Of a stretch of DNA of 64,000 bases, positions 34,818 through 44,393 are shown one piece after another. The notes under the pieces are model-generated. The model saw only the letters and a list, made by a program, of their open reading frames with translations. It was not told where the DNA came from and searched no databases. Made by a program: the position numbers and the translations under genes. Origin of the DNA: Methylobacter tundripaludum SV96 (GTDB lineage Bacteria > Pseudomonadota > Gammaproteobacteria > Methylococcales > Methylomonadaceae); contig NZ_JH109152.1 in NCBI RefSeq assembly GCF_000190755.2, positions 2,483,937-2,547,936 on the forward strand. The letters run 5' to 3'. Within the stretch, counting starts at the first letter, position 1. The number at the start of each line of letters is the position of its first letter.

Positions 34818-35491
34818 ACATCATCGTGGTGGAAGACCACGAAGCCCTGCGCGAAGTCACTGTCCAAGCCCTGCGCGGCGAAGGCCACCAGGTTATCGGA
34901 GTAGATTGCGCCGAGGCGCTGGCAGACCAATTGGGCGTCATGCCGGTAGACCTGATGGTGGTAGACCTTAACTTGCCGGGCGAAGACGGCATCAGCCTGA
35001 CCCGCCGCATCCGCCAGAGCCAACCGGACATCGGTATCGTCATGGTCACCGCCCGCGGCGAGCTTGCCGAAAAAATGGACGGCTACCAAAGCGGCGCCGA
35101 CATCTACCTCACCAAGCCCGTCTCATTGGATGAACTTACCGCCGCCATCCATGCCTTGGCCCGCCGTATCAAACGCCCTGCATATGGCACCCCGGTTCTG
35201 CGGCTCGACGTTCACAAGCTGTCTTTGGCAGGAAAAACAGGGGAGGTAGGCCTCACCGCTTACGAAGCCGCCATGCTCGGTGCATTTACCCGCGCACCGG
35301 GGCGGCGCCTGGAAAACTGGCAACTTATCGAACTGTTGGGAAAGACTGAGGCCGACTACAGCAAAGCCAGCCTGGAAGTACAAATTTTCCGTTTACGCAA
35401 GAAGCTGGCTCAGGCAAGCGCGGAGACCCAGTCTATCAAGGTCCTGCGCCTGCTGGGGTATCAATTGTGCGTGCAGGTCGAGATGATTTAG
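34802..35491 (+). CDS. Response regulator, OmpR/PhoB type
   Basis: 229 residues from ATG 34802, overlapping the end of the full-length kinase frame by 16 bp. The receiver domain has the acidic pair (VVEDHEAL), Asp55 as phospho-acceptor (LMVVDLNLPGEDG), the Thr in MVTARGE and the Lys in IYLTKPVSLDEL. A winged-helix effector domain follows (LTAYEAAMLGAFTRAPGRRL, ASLEVQIFRLRKKL, IKVLRLLGYQLCV). It should be the partner of the upstream kinase, and the adhesin gene 450 bp downstream is a plausible target. With the kinase broken, its phosphorylation may depend on another donor. Confidence 0.92.
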   Translation: MATLLNIIVVEDHEALREVTVQALRGEGHQVIGVDCAEALADQLGVMPVDLMVVDLNLPGEDGISLTRRIRQSQPDIGIVMVTARGELAEKMDGYQSGADIYLTKPVSLDELTAAIHALARRIKRPAYGTPVLRLDVHKLSLAGKTGEVGLTAYEAAMLGAFTRAPGRRLENWQLIELLGKTEADYSKASLEVQIFRLRKKLAQASAETQSIKVLRLLGYQLCVQVEMI

Positions 35492-35945
35492 CGGCACTGC
35501 AAGAAACGGTAAGGTTTGCGATACGCTGGTTCCTCCCAAGCTCCTGAGGCTGTGAAAGGATTCGGTTTAAGAAAAATCCAAGAGTAACCACGGAGGACAC
35601 AGAGAACACGGAGAATCTAATAGGTTGAGTTCATAGATTTATGTTCTCCGTGTTCTCTGTGGTGAATCATTTTCTCGGCCTGATTAAATAGAATACTTTC
35701 ACAGTCGTAGGGTACGCATTGCGTACCTTGTCGGGCGTTCCAATTGCCAAGACCGCAAAAGGTACGCGGTGCGTACCCTACCTTTTATTTATCGTTCCCT
35801 CGCTCCGACGCTTGGGAACCCGTACGAATGACACCGTAGGAGCGGGCCGCGCCCGCGATATTGCGGCGCTGTAAGAAACGGTAAGGTTTGCGATTTTCGA
35901 TTGTGTATGATCTGCGCCCTCAGAATCGAACTCAAGGAAAACCTC
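35492..35945. other. Gap before the adhesin gene with two inverted repeats
   Basis: Inverted repeats at 35587-35667 (ends CACGGAGGACACAGAG / CTCCGTGTTCTCTGTGG) and 35707-35781, plus a partial TCGTTCC-type repeat near 35797. The adhesin promoter should lie here. A duplicated string (GCGGC(A)CTG..AAGAAACGGTAAGG) occurs at 35491-35515 and 35863-35887, bracketing the repeats. Confidence 0.55.
35707..35781. repeat. 75-bp inverted-repeat element, GTAGGGTACGC family
   Basis: Ends 35707-35729 (GTAGGGTACGCATTGCGTAC) and 35759-35781 are reverse complements but for one or two positions. The GTAGGG outer ends resemble those of the elements at 17319 and 48938. Confidence 0.75.
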
Positions 35946-38900
35946 ATGCGCCGCGCCTCGTTAAACCATATTTATCGCCTGGTCTGGAGCGATGTAAAGC
36001 AAGCCTTTGTCGCCGTCGCCGAGAACAGCAAAAGCCGCGGCAAAGGCTCAAGTCCGAGCCGCAAGCTACTGATGGCCCCGTTATTCCTTTTTGCCGCGGC
36101 CGGACATGCCGAACCGACAGGCGGACAGATCGTTTCCGGTGCCGGCAGTATCAGCCAGTCAGGCGACACCACCACAATCAACCAGACCAGCCAGAACCTG
36201 TCGGCCAACTGGCAGAGTTTCAACATCGCGCCGAGCGAAACCGTCAACTTCCAGCAGCCCAATACCGCCGCGATCGCGGTCAACCGCATCGCCGACACCA
36301 ACGGCACGCAAATCCTCGGCCACCTAAACGCCAACGGCCAAGTGTACCTGATCAACCCGAACGGCATCCTGTTCGGCCAGGGCGCCCAGGTCAACGTCGG
36401 CGGTTTGGTCGCCTCGACCCTGGACGTCAACGACGCCGGCCTGAACAGCACTAGCCGGACCTTCTCCGGCAACGGCACCGGCAGCGTCGTCAACAAAGGC
36501 AGCATCACCGCCGCCGACGGCGGCTCCGTCGCCTTGCTCGGCAACACCGTCAGCAACCAGGGCACCATCACCGCGCAACTCGGCACCGTCGCGCTCGGTG
36601 CCGGTAATGCCGTGACGTTGACCTTCAACGGCAACAACCTGGTGCAAATGCAGGTCGACCAAAGCGTATTGAACAGCCTGGCCGAAAACAAACAATTGAT
36701 CCGGGCCGACGGCGGCCAGGTGATCATGAGCGCGGGCGCCCAAAACGCCCTGCTCGCCAGCGTGGTCAACAACGAAGGCGTCATCGAAGCACGCACCGTC
36801 GAGAACCATGACGGCACCATCGTCTTGCTCGGCGGTATGGAAGCAGGCACGGTCAATGTCGGCGGCACTCTGGATGCCTCCGCACCGAACGGCGGCAACG
36901 GCGGCTTTATCGAAACCTCCGCCGCGCATGTGCATGTGGACGACAACGCCAAAATCACCACCCAGGCCGCCAACGGCAACAACGGTACTTGGCTGATCGA
37001 CCCGGTTAACTTCACCATTGCGGCTAGCGGCGGCGACATCACCGGTGCGGCGCTCTCGGGACTCTTGGATGCCAATAGCGTAAATATCCAGACGGACACT
37101 GGAACCAATACCGATACCAGCCGTTATGGTACGAGCGGCACTGCGGGCGATATCTTCGTCAATGACAACGTCGCCAAGACGACAAGCTCGACGACCACGC
37201 TGACCTTGCAGGCGGCCAATAACATCATCATTGCAGCAGGGAAAAGTATTTCATCCTCGTTAGGCAGGCTGAATGTCGTGCTGAATTCCGATTCCGATGC
37301 CAGTGGCGCGGGCGGCATCTTGCTGAATACCGGTTCCAGCATCAACAGCAATGGCGGCAATATCGTGATGGGCGGCGGCACGAATCCGACGACGGGCTAT
37401 GCGATGGGAACGGCGGGTTCCAGCAATAGCGGTATTCATGTGCTTGGCGATATTAACGCGGGTGCGGGCGACGTCACCATGCACGGGCAAAGCGCGCTGG
37501 GCAACGGCATTACCTTTGCCGGCGGCACGCTTTCCAGCAATGGCACCGTAACTATCGACGGCAAGACTTCCAAAGCGGGCAGCAGCGGTGCTGCAAACAA
37601 TACCGCCGGCGTCAGATTTCAGAATACAGGCACACGTTTAACGACGGTCAACGGCACGGTCAATGTTACCGGCTCGTCGAGCGGAGGCAATTATTCACAG
37701 GGCGTGACCGTTGATGCCGCCACGATAGAAACGACCGGCACCGGACGTTTGACCTTGAACGGGACCACAACCGCTGGGAGCACTTCGGTGTGGGGCATCG
37801 GCATCAACAGCAACGGGGTGGTACAAAGCACGTCCACTGCTTATGATCGCGGCAGCTTGAACTTTAACGGCGTTGCGAGTTCGGATTTTGGCATTGCACT
37901 GTCCAGCGGCAGCATCACCTCCAACGGTGGAGCAATCAATCTTACGGATCAGTCTTCCAAGGGCATATCCGTGGCCGGCAATATTAACGCGGGAACCGGC
38001 ACGGTTTCCTTGCTCGTCGATTCCTTGAGGACATGCGTAACAAACGCTGCCACTTGCAGCACCGTAGCGTTTTCCGGCGCAGGTCATGTTACGGCGGATA
38101 CCACCACTATCTATTACAACCCCACCGGTTCAAATGCATCGACCCCGAGTTATGCCTCGCCAACCGACTACACCACCAAAGTAACCGGCACGCTCAACGC
38201 TTACATGCTGGTGAACGACGTATTCCAGTTGCAGGCGATGAACACCAATCTGGCGGGCAGCTATGTGCAGGGCAAGGACATTGATGCTTCAGGAACTTCT
38301 ACCTGGAACGCTAATGCGGGCTTCACGCCGGTCGGAACTTTGGCTACCCCATTCACCGGCATCTTTGACGGTCTCAATCACACCATTACCAGCCTTACCA
38401 TTAACCGGCCTGCAACCGATTACGTCGGTCTGTTTGGAGCCGTCTCCTCAGCTGGCGCTTTGTCCCCTGCTATTCGCAACGTGAGCTTGTCCGGCGGCAG
38501 TGTGGTTGGCCGCAACTACGTCGGCGGGCTGGCGGGGTGGAACACCAATACCGACAACGCTAACGCCAATATCAGCAGTAGCCGCGTTACGGGTAGTGTG
38601 AGTGGGGTAAACAAAGTCGGCGGCTTGGTAGGGAAGAACGATGGCAAAATCGTCAGCAGCGATGCCTCCGGCAACATAACGGGTAGCGGGGCGAATAGCG
38701 AGCTTGGCGGACTGGTGGGGCTTAACACCGGGACGATCAGCAGCAGCACCGCCTCTGGCAGCGTCAGCGGGATCGATTACATTGGCGGGCTGATGGGGTA
38801 TAACACTGGCACGGTTTTTAGCAACCATGCTACCGGCACGGTGACTGGCACGGGCAACTACGTCGGCGGGCTGATGGGGTATAACACTGGCGCGGTTTCT

Positions 38901-41786
38901 GGCCACTATGCTACCGGCACGGTGACCGGCACGGGCAACTACGTCGGCGGGCTGATGGGGTATAACACTGGCACGGTTTCTAACAACTATGCTACTGGAC
39001 GTGTTAATGGTGGCTCATATGTTGGCGGTCTTATAGGAGGTAGTACAACTTCTATCACTGACAGTTACGCCACCGGTAATGTGACCGGCACGGGCGCCGA
39101 GGTTGGCGGCTTGGCAGGAAGCAGCAGTGGGGCTGTAAGAAGCTATGCCAGGGGCAGCGTGCTTGGGCAGACAGTTGTCGGCGGCCTGTTGGGAAAGAAC
39201 AACGGTGGCACCGTCAGCACCAGTTACGCTGCGGGCAGCGTGACTGGTACCTCTTCCACGGATGTCGGAGGGTTGGTGGGGCATAACTCCGCCAGCGACA
39301 TCGACAAAAGCTACGCCACCGGCAGCGTGACCGGTACCGGCAATCTGGGCGGACTGGTGGGGAATAACAATACAAGTGCGATCAGCAACAGCTACGCCAC
39401 CGGCAGTGTGAGCGGAACCGGCAATCTGGGCGGGCTGGTGGGACTCAATGCCTCCGGCACGTTCGCTGCCAACTTTTGGGATACCACGACAACCGGACAG
39501 TCGGTCGGCGTCGGCGGTAGCGGCGCGGCGCAAACCGGCACCATCGGCATGACTACCGCCGATATGCAGACGCGGGCCAATTTCAGTTCGGCCACCACTG
39601 CCAACGGCAACGAGAATCCGGCCTGGGACTTAACCAACACCTGGGTGATGTACGACGGCCATACCTCCCCGCTGCTGCGCACCTTCATGACTGCGTTGAC
39701 GGTGACGGCGCGCAACGCCGGCAAGACCTACGACGGGCAGGCCTATTCCGGCGGAAACGACGTGACCTATTCCGGTGCGCATAATAGCAACCTGCTTGGC
39801 ACGGTAAGCTATAGCGGCACTTCGCAGGGCGCGACCAATGCGGGCAGCTATATCATCACGCCGGGCGCGCTGTACTCCAACCAGCAGGGCTATATCATCA
39901 CTTACGCGAACGGCGCGCTGACCGTAAATCAAAAGGCGGTCAATCTAACCGGCAGCCGCGTTTACGACGGCACGGCGAATGTGGCGGCAGGAGCATTGAC
40001 GCTGGGCGGACTGGTCGGCACCGAGACGCTCGCACTCACGGGTACAGGTTCGTTGGCGAATAAGAATGTCGGTACGGCCAAAACCTTGACCTTGGGTACG
40101 TTGGCATTGGGCAACGGCACGGGTCTGGCAAGCAACTACACCTTCACCGGAGGTAGTAGACTGGTGAATGTCACCGCGAAGGCGCTGACGGTGAACGGCA
40201 TCACGGCAAATAACAAAGTATATGACGGAACTACAACCGCTACCTTGGCTGGTACGGCGGCCCTCACTGGTATCATCGGAACCGATGCGGTGACCATTGC
40301 TCCAGGTATCATCAGCGCTAGCTTTGGGGACAAAAATATGGGCGCCGGTAAAGCCATGAGTTTGTCGGGCGTGACCTTGAGCGGTACCGATGCCGGTAAT
40401 TACACCCTGAACGGGGCGGCCAGTCTGACAGGCATCATTACTGCCAAGGCGCTGACGGTTAGCGGTCTCACTGCCCTCAACAAAGTATATGACGGCAACA
40501 CCACTGCAACCTTGGGCGGCACCGCAGCGATTAGCGCGCTCGGTAGCGATGTTGTCACCTTGGGCGGTACGGCAACCGGTGCGTTTGCCGACAAGAACGT
40601 AGCCGCCGGCAAAGCCGTCACTGTCAGCGGCCTTGCCTTGAGCGGTGCCGATGCAGGCAACTACACTGTTGTGCAGCAACCGGGATTGGTCGCCGATATC
40701 ATCGCGCGCGTCTTGAGCGTTAGCGGCATCTCCGCCGGTAACAAAGTATACGACGGCACCGGAACCGCCACGGTAAACGCGGCGGGGGCAACTTACACCG
40801 GTCTTATTGAGGGTGACTCATTGGCTGTTTCCGCCACCGGCACGTTTGCCGACAAGAACGTCGGCATCGGCAAGACAGTGACGCTCGCCAGCCACTACAG
40901 TGGTGCCGATGTGGGTAACTACTCGATCACCGATCAGGCATCGACCGTTGCGAATATCAGCAAGAAAGACTTGGCCGTGACTGGCCTGACCGCCAGCCAC
41001 AAGACCTACGACGCCGCCGCCACAGCGGCCTTGACCGGTAACGCCGCCGTCAGCGCGATCAGCGGCGATACCGTGGCGCTGGGCGGCACCGTTAACGGCG
41101 CCTTTGCCGATAAGAACGTCGGCAAAGGCAAAGCCGTGACTGTCACCGGCAACACTATCGCCGGTGTTGATGCAGGCAATTACAATCTGGTGCAACAAAC
41201 CGGTTTGACCGCCGACATCACCAAGGCCAACCTCGTTGTGACCGGCGTGACTGCCAAAGACAAAGTCTATGACGCCAACACGACTGCGACCTTGGACGGT
41301 ACGGCCGCAGTCGCGCCACTGAGCGGCGATGAGGTCAGCATGGACAGCGCTGGCAGCGGCGTATTTGCCGATGCCAATGTCGGCACCGATAAGGCCGTTA
41401 CGGTCAGCGACTTCACGCTGAAAGGCACTGATGCCGGTAACTATAATGTGGTACAACCGGCCGGGCTGACGGCTACTATCACCGCAGCGCCGTCGACAAC
41501 TGATTCGGGCAGGCCGCCGGAACCGGTGCGTAATGTCACCTCGCAGCTGACGGCGACCCTGGTCTCGACCACAACGAGCAATCAGCCCGTCAGCTACGGC
41601 CAGTCTTCTTTTAATAAAGAGATGTCCGGTTCAGCTCAGCCACCGGTTAACAATGAGTCGCAAGGTTCCGGCCAGGACGGAGGAGAGCAATCCTCCCCGT
41701 CACAGTCCGGCAACACCACGATGACCATCGGCGACAACGGCTCGACCCTAAAGGTCGTGAACGGCGGCGTGAAGCTGCCCCGATAG
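35946..41786 (+). CDS. Two-partner secretion adhesin, filamentous-haemagglutinin family
   Basis: 1946 residues from ATG 35946 (AAGGAAA upstream). An extended signal peptide (ESPR, HIYRLVWSDVKQAFVAVAEN) is followed by the TPS secretion domain (about 45-290). That domain carries NPNGILFGQGAQVNVGG and the NxxGxI-type repeats by which FhaC transporters recognise their cargo. A repetitive stalk follows: about twelve GLUG-type repeats (38517-39460, VGGLMGYNTGTV) and about seven MBG/YDG repeats (39703-41487, NKVYDGTTTATL). The tail is Ser/Gln-rich. It should be a secreted or surface-bound fibre for adhesion. Its transporter gene lies 97 bp downstream but is frameshifted, so export may fail. The high GC and repeats fit acquired DNA. 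Confidence 0.9.
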   Translation: MRRASLNHIYRLVWSDVKQAFVAVAENSKSRGKGSSPSRKLLMAPLFLFAAAGHAEPTGGQIVSGAGSISQSGDTTTINQTSQNLSANWQSFNIAPSETVNFQQPNTAAIAVNRIADTNGTQILGHLNANGQVYLINPNGILFGQGAQVNVGGLVASTLDVNDAGLNSTSRTFSGNGTGSVVNKGSITAADGGSVALLGNTVSNQGTITAQLGTVALGAGNAVTLTFNGNNLVQMQVDQSVLNSLAENKQLIRADGGQVIMSAGAQNALLASVVNNEGVIEARTVENHDGTIVLLGGMEAGTVNVGGTLDASAPNGGNGGFIETSAAHVHVDDNAKITTQAANGNNGTWLIDPVNFTIAASGGDITGAALSGLLDANSVNIQTDTGTNTDTSRYGTSGTAGDIFVNDNVAKTTSSTTTLTLQAANNIIIAAGKSISSSLGRLNVVLNSDSDASGAGGILLNTGSSINSNGGNIVMGGGTNPTTGYAMGTAGSSNSGIHVLGDINAGAGDVTMHGQSALGNGITFAGGTLSSNGTVTIDGKTSKAGSSGAANNTAGVRFQNTGTRLTTVNGTVNVTGSSSGGNYSQGVTVDAATIETTGTGRLTLNGTTTAGSTSVWGIGINSNGVVQSTSTAYDRGSLNFNGVASSDFGIALSSGSITSNGGAINLTDQSSKGISVAGNINAGTGTVSLLVDSLRTCVTNAATCSTVAFSGAGHVTADTTTIYYNPTGSNASTPSYASPTDYTTKVTGTLNAYMLVNDVFQLQAMNTNLAGSYVQGKDIDASGTSTWNANAGFTPVGTLATPFTGIFDGLNHTITSLTINRPATDYVGLFGAVSSAGALSPAIRNVSLSGGSVVGRNYVGGLAGWNTNTDNANANISSSRVTGSVSGVNKVGGLVGKNDGKIVSSDASGNITGSGANSELGGLVGLNTGTISSSTASGSVSGIDYIGGLMGYNTGTVFSNHATGTVTGTGNYVGGLMGYNTGAVSGHYATGTVTGTGNYVGGLMGYNTGTVSNNYATGRVNGGSYVGGLIGGSTTSITDSYATGNVTGTGAEVGGLAGSSSGAVRSYARGSVLGQTVVGGLLGKNNGGTVSTSYAAGSVTGTSSTDVGGLVGHNSASDIDKSYATGSVTGTGNLGGLVGNNNTSAISNSYATGSVSGTGNLGGLVGLNASGTFAANFWDTTTTGQSVGVGGSGAAQTGTIGMTTADMQTRANFSSATTANGNENPAWDLTNTWVMYDGHTSPLLRTFMTALTVTARNAGKTYDGQAYSGGNDVTYSGAHNSNLLGTVSYSGTSQGATNAGSYIITPGALYSNQQGYIITYANGALTVNQKAVNLTGSRVYDGTANVAAGALTLGGLVGTETLALTGTGSLANKNVGTAKTLTLGTLALGNGTGLASNYTFTGGSRLVNVTAKALTVNGITANNKVYDGTTTATLAGTAALTGIIGTDAVTIAPGIISASFGDKNMGAGKAMSLSGVTLSGTDAGNYTLNGAASLTGIITAKALTVSGLTALNKVYDGNTTATLGGTAAISALGSDVVTLGGTATGAFADKNVAAGKAVTVSGLALSGADAGNYTVVQQPGLVADIIARVLSVSGISAGNKVYDGTGTATVNAAGATYTGLIEGDSLAVSATGTFADKNVGIGKTVTLASHYSGADVGNYSITDQASTVANISKKDLAVTGLTASHKTYDAAATAALTGNAAVSAISGDTVALGGTVNGAFADKNVGKGKAVTVTGNTIAGVDAGNYNLVQQTGLTADITKANLVVTGVTAKDKVYDANTTATLDGTAAVAPLSGDEVSMDSAGSGVFADANVGTDKAVTVSDFTLKGTDAGNYNVVQPAGLTATITAAPSTTDSGRPPEPVRNVTSQLTATLVSTTTSNQPVSYGQSSFNKEMSGSAQPPVNNESQGSGQDGGEQSSPSQSGNTTMTIGDNGSTLKVVNGGVKLPR
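38517..39460 (+). repeat. GLUG-type repeats within the adhesin gene
   Basis: About twelve units with the core VGGLxGxN. Three consecutive units (starting 38784, 38865 and 38946) are spaced exactly 81 bp and nearly identical in DNA, pointing to recent tandem expansion. Confidence 0.85.
39703..41487 (+). repeat. MBG/YDG repeats within the adhesin gene
   Basis: About seven protein repeats of 75-90 residues, each opening K(V/T)YDG or KTYDA and closing with DAGNYxxVQ. They are diverged in DNA, so older than the GLUG expansion. Confidence 0.8.
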
Positions 41787-41883
41787 TAAGAAGACACCCA
41801 GAACTAACAACCTCATCGGCAGGTCCAGCGGCGCACCGCTTGACCTGCCGGGCGTTAGCGCGAATACCGGACACTAAAACAAC

Positions 41884-43628
41884 ATGATGACATTTAATAC
41901 CCAACCTCAAACCAAGCAAGCATCCTTATCCCGCTCTGCCCATTCAGCCCATGGCAACGAGAATGCCGTGAAGCCGTTATTGGCGGCCATGCTCCTGCTA
42001 GCCCCGCTGGCCGTACAGGCCGCCCCGGTCGCGCCCAATTCCGGCACCATGCTGCAACAGATCCAGCCGGTCACACCGCCAGCACCGTCGCCTTCCGGCA
42101 CCGGTCTGACCATCGAAGGCCAAGGCGCGGCTAAACTACCGGCCAGCGCACCGTTTCAGGTCAAGTCCATCCAGATCGCCGGCAACGCCAAGATCGATAC
42201 CAAGAACTTGCACGCCCTGATCGCGGACACCGAAGGCCGCAGCATCGCCCTGCCGCAGCTGGGCGAGCTGGCCGACCGCATCACCGCCTATTACCACGAC
42301 CACGGCTATCCGCTGGCGCGGGCGTTCATTCCGGCCCAGACCATCCAGTCCGGCGTCGTGCGCATCGAAGTCATGGAAGCGCAATACGACAAGATCCAGC
42401 TCGACAACCGCAGCGGCGTCGACGACGGGCTGCTGAACGATACCCTGACCACGCTGCACAGCGGGCAGACCATCGGCCAGTCCGGGATCGACCATGCCCT
42501 GCTGCTGATGTCCGACATCCCCGGCCTTGCGGTCAACTCGACCTTGAAGCCGGGCGGGACCGTCGGCACCTCCGACCTGCAGGTCGGCGTCGATGCCACC
42601 CAGGCGGTCACCGGCAACCTCGTGGTCGACGACTACGGCAACCGCTATACCGGAAGACCCAGGGCCGGCGGCACCGTCAACTGGCTGAACCCGCTGCGCC
42701 ACGGCGACGTACTGAGCCTGAGCGGACTGACGGCCGGCAGCGACCTGAACTACGGGCGGCTGGCCTACGAAACGCTGGTCAACGGCCGCGGCACCCGGCT
42801 CGGCGCGGCTTACTCGGCGCTGGACTACAGCCTGAGCGGATCGCTGTCGGCCTTGCAGGCGCAAGGCACCGCCCAGGTCGGCAGCGCCTGGGCACGGCAC
42901 CCGCTGGTGGGCAGCCGGGATTTCAACCTGTACGCCCAGGTCGAGTACGACCGGATGGACCTGCGCGACCGCATCGACGTCAGCGGCATCAAGACCTACC
43001 GGCACCTGGATAACGGCACCGTCAGCCTTTCCGGCGACGCGCGCGACACCCTGCTGTCCGGCGGCATCAATACCTGGATGCTGGGCTGGACCGGCGGCCA
43101 TGTCGGCTTCGACAACCCGGATGCGCAGGCGTCCGATGCGGCGACCGCAAAAACCCAGGGCACGTTCTCGAAATGGAACGCCAACCTGTCGCGCCTGCAA
43201 AGCCTGACCCAAAAGGATGCGTTGTACCTGGCGTTTGCCGGGCAATGGGCGCAGGACAACCTGGATTCGTCGAAGAAAATGATCGTCGGCGGCCCGTACA
43301 CCGTGCGCGGCTACGACATGGGCGCGGTGTCCGGCGACACCGGCTATATCGGCACCGCCGAGCTTAGGCACGACCTGGGCTCAGGGCGCTTCGGGCAATT
43401 CCAGGCGGTCGGCTTCATCGACAGTGCCCATGGTCGGCAGGCAGCAACCGGGCCACGCTGAGCGGCGCCGGCGCCGGGCTTAATTGGCTGGGGCCGAAGC
43501 TGAATTGGGTGGGAGCGAGCCAATTGAGCGCCAGGGCTTTCGTCGCCACGCCGGTCGGCCCGGTGCCGGAACTGGTCGGCAAGACCGACGAGGTGCGGGC
43601 ATGGCTGGAAATGGGCATGGGGTTTTAG
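41884..43628 (+). pseudogene. FhaC/ShlB-type two-partner secretion transporter, frameshifted near the end
   Basis: The open frame (to TGA 43459-43461) gives 525 residues. It has a signal peptide, a Pro-rich linker, POTRA domains (FQVKSIQIAGNAKIDTKNLH, then VRIEVMEAQYDKIQLDN) and a beta-barrel with the VRGY motif (GPYTVRGYDMGAVSGDTGY). After FIDSAHG the frame is lost. In the -1 frame the proper end continues as PWSAGSNRATLSGAGAGLNW and onward to EMGMGF, with the terminal Phe of outer-membrane barrels, at TAG 43626-43628. The strand expected between the two parts (HV.LNK.PW in relatives) is missing. A small deletion near 43427-43432 is the likely cause. The last barrel strands are needed for insertion, so the product is probably dead. 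It is the natural partner of the adhesin upstream. Confidence 0.85.
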
Positions 43629-43795
43629 GGTTGACGCTGGTTCCCAAGCAGGAGAGACTGTGAAGGTATTAAGAATTTGGAGTGCAAACCTAGGTTTGCA
43701 CTCCAACATTTAGTTATAAAATCAATAACTTGAAAAAAAGTTTTTTAAGCCGGTTTTTTACAATGCTTTCACAGCCTCGAGAGCTTGGGAACCCG

Positions 43796-43942
43796 CTCAA
43801 AGGGTCAAAACAAAACTGCCCGAGCAGGCAGCGGCCATCAATCAAATCACCGCCGTATTCATCAAGCCGCGTTACGGGCAGGCTGCAACCGGCGAAAGGT
43901 TTGCAGCAACTCAAGACGCTGGTGGGTTTATTTAAAGCCTGA
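43796..43942 (+). pseudogene. Decayed second copy of the tgpA 3' end
   Basis: The last about 140 bp of the transglutaminase gene (up to its stop at 32795) recur here with many differences but clear collinearity. KLPEQAADIDRLTDVFIRLR corresponds to KLPEQAAAINQITAVFIKPR, and QQLKTLVGLFK is kept at the end, after a one-base frameshift near 43900. Both copies end at a TGA in the same context. The two copies are in direct orientation and bracket the kinase/adhesin cassette. Confidence 0.85.
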
Positions 43943-43948
43943 TTACCG

Positions 43949-44392
43949 CTACTCAACCCTTTCCACATCAAATACCGTGCCGCGAACCGCAATGACTTTT
44001 ACCTTGGTGCTAATATCGCAATCTTCGCCGTGAACTTTCCAGATGGAATCGTCTACTTTGATTTTTCCCTCGCCGTTTTCTATCGGTTTGTACAGGCTAA
44101 AGATCCGGCCGATGTATTGCTGGCCGCGTTTGTTCAACAAGGGATGGTCTGTTGTTATAGGGTGTTTTTTGCCGTAAAGCTTCCATACGGTAATGGCTAC
44201 AACAGACAGCACCGAAAAAATCGATATCTGCAATTTTATGTCGATGGCAGGTATCAGTAATAGCAGGCATCCGGTTACAAAGCCTGATGCAGCCATCCAC
44301 AGGAAGAAAAATCCGGGAGCCAGTAGTTCGACTACCAACAGAACTAGGGCTAATACCCACCAGTTCCAAAAAACAATCTCTAGTTCAGCCAT
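43949..44392 (-). CDS. NfeD-family membrane protein
   Basis: 147 residues from ATG 44392, 1 bp after the stomatin stop; the longer frame overlaps that gene. Membrane helices occupy about residues 8-65 (WWVLALVLLVVELLAPGFFF, then two more). A C-terminal OB-fold-like domain follows (GQQYIGRIFSLYKPIENGEG, DDSIWKVHGEDCDISTKVKV). Short NfeD proteins pair with SPFH/stomatin proteins to organise membrane microdomains and are commonly encoded with them, as here. Confidence 0.92.
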   Translation of the reverse strand: MAELEIVFWNWWVLALVLLVVELLAPGFFFLWMAASGFVTGCLLLLIPAIDIKLQISIFSVLSVVAITVWKLYGKKHPITTDHPLLNKRGQQYIGRIFSLYKPIENGEGKIKVDDSIWKVHGEDCDISTKVKVIAVRGTVFDVERVE

Positions 44393-44393
44393 G

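Noticed and set aside
35972-37108. 378-codon minus-strand frame
   Set aside because: Antisense to the adhesin TPS domain; no motif of its own.
42136-43371. 411-codon minus-strand frame
   Set aside because: Antisense to the FhaC-type gene; composition rich in Val, Asp, Gly and Ala typical of reverse frames in GC-rich DNA.
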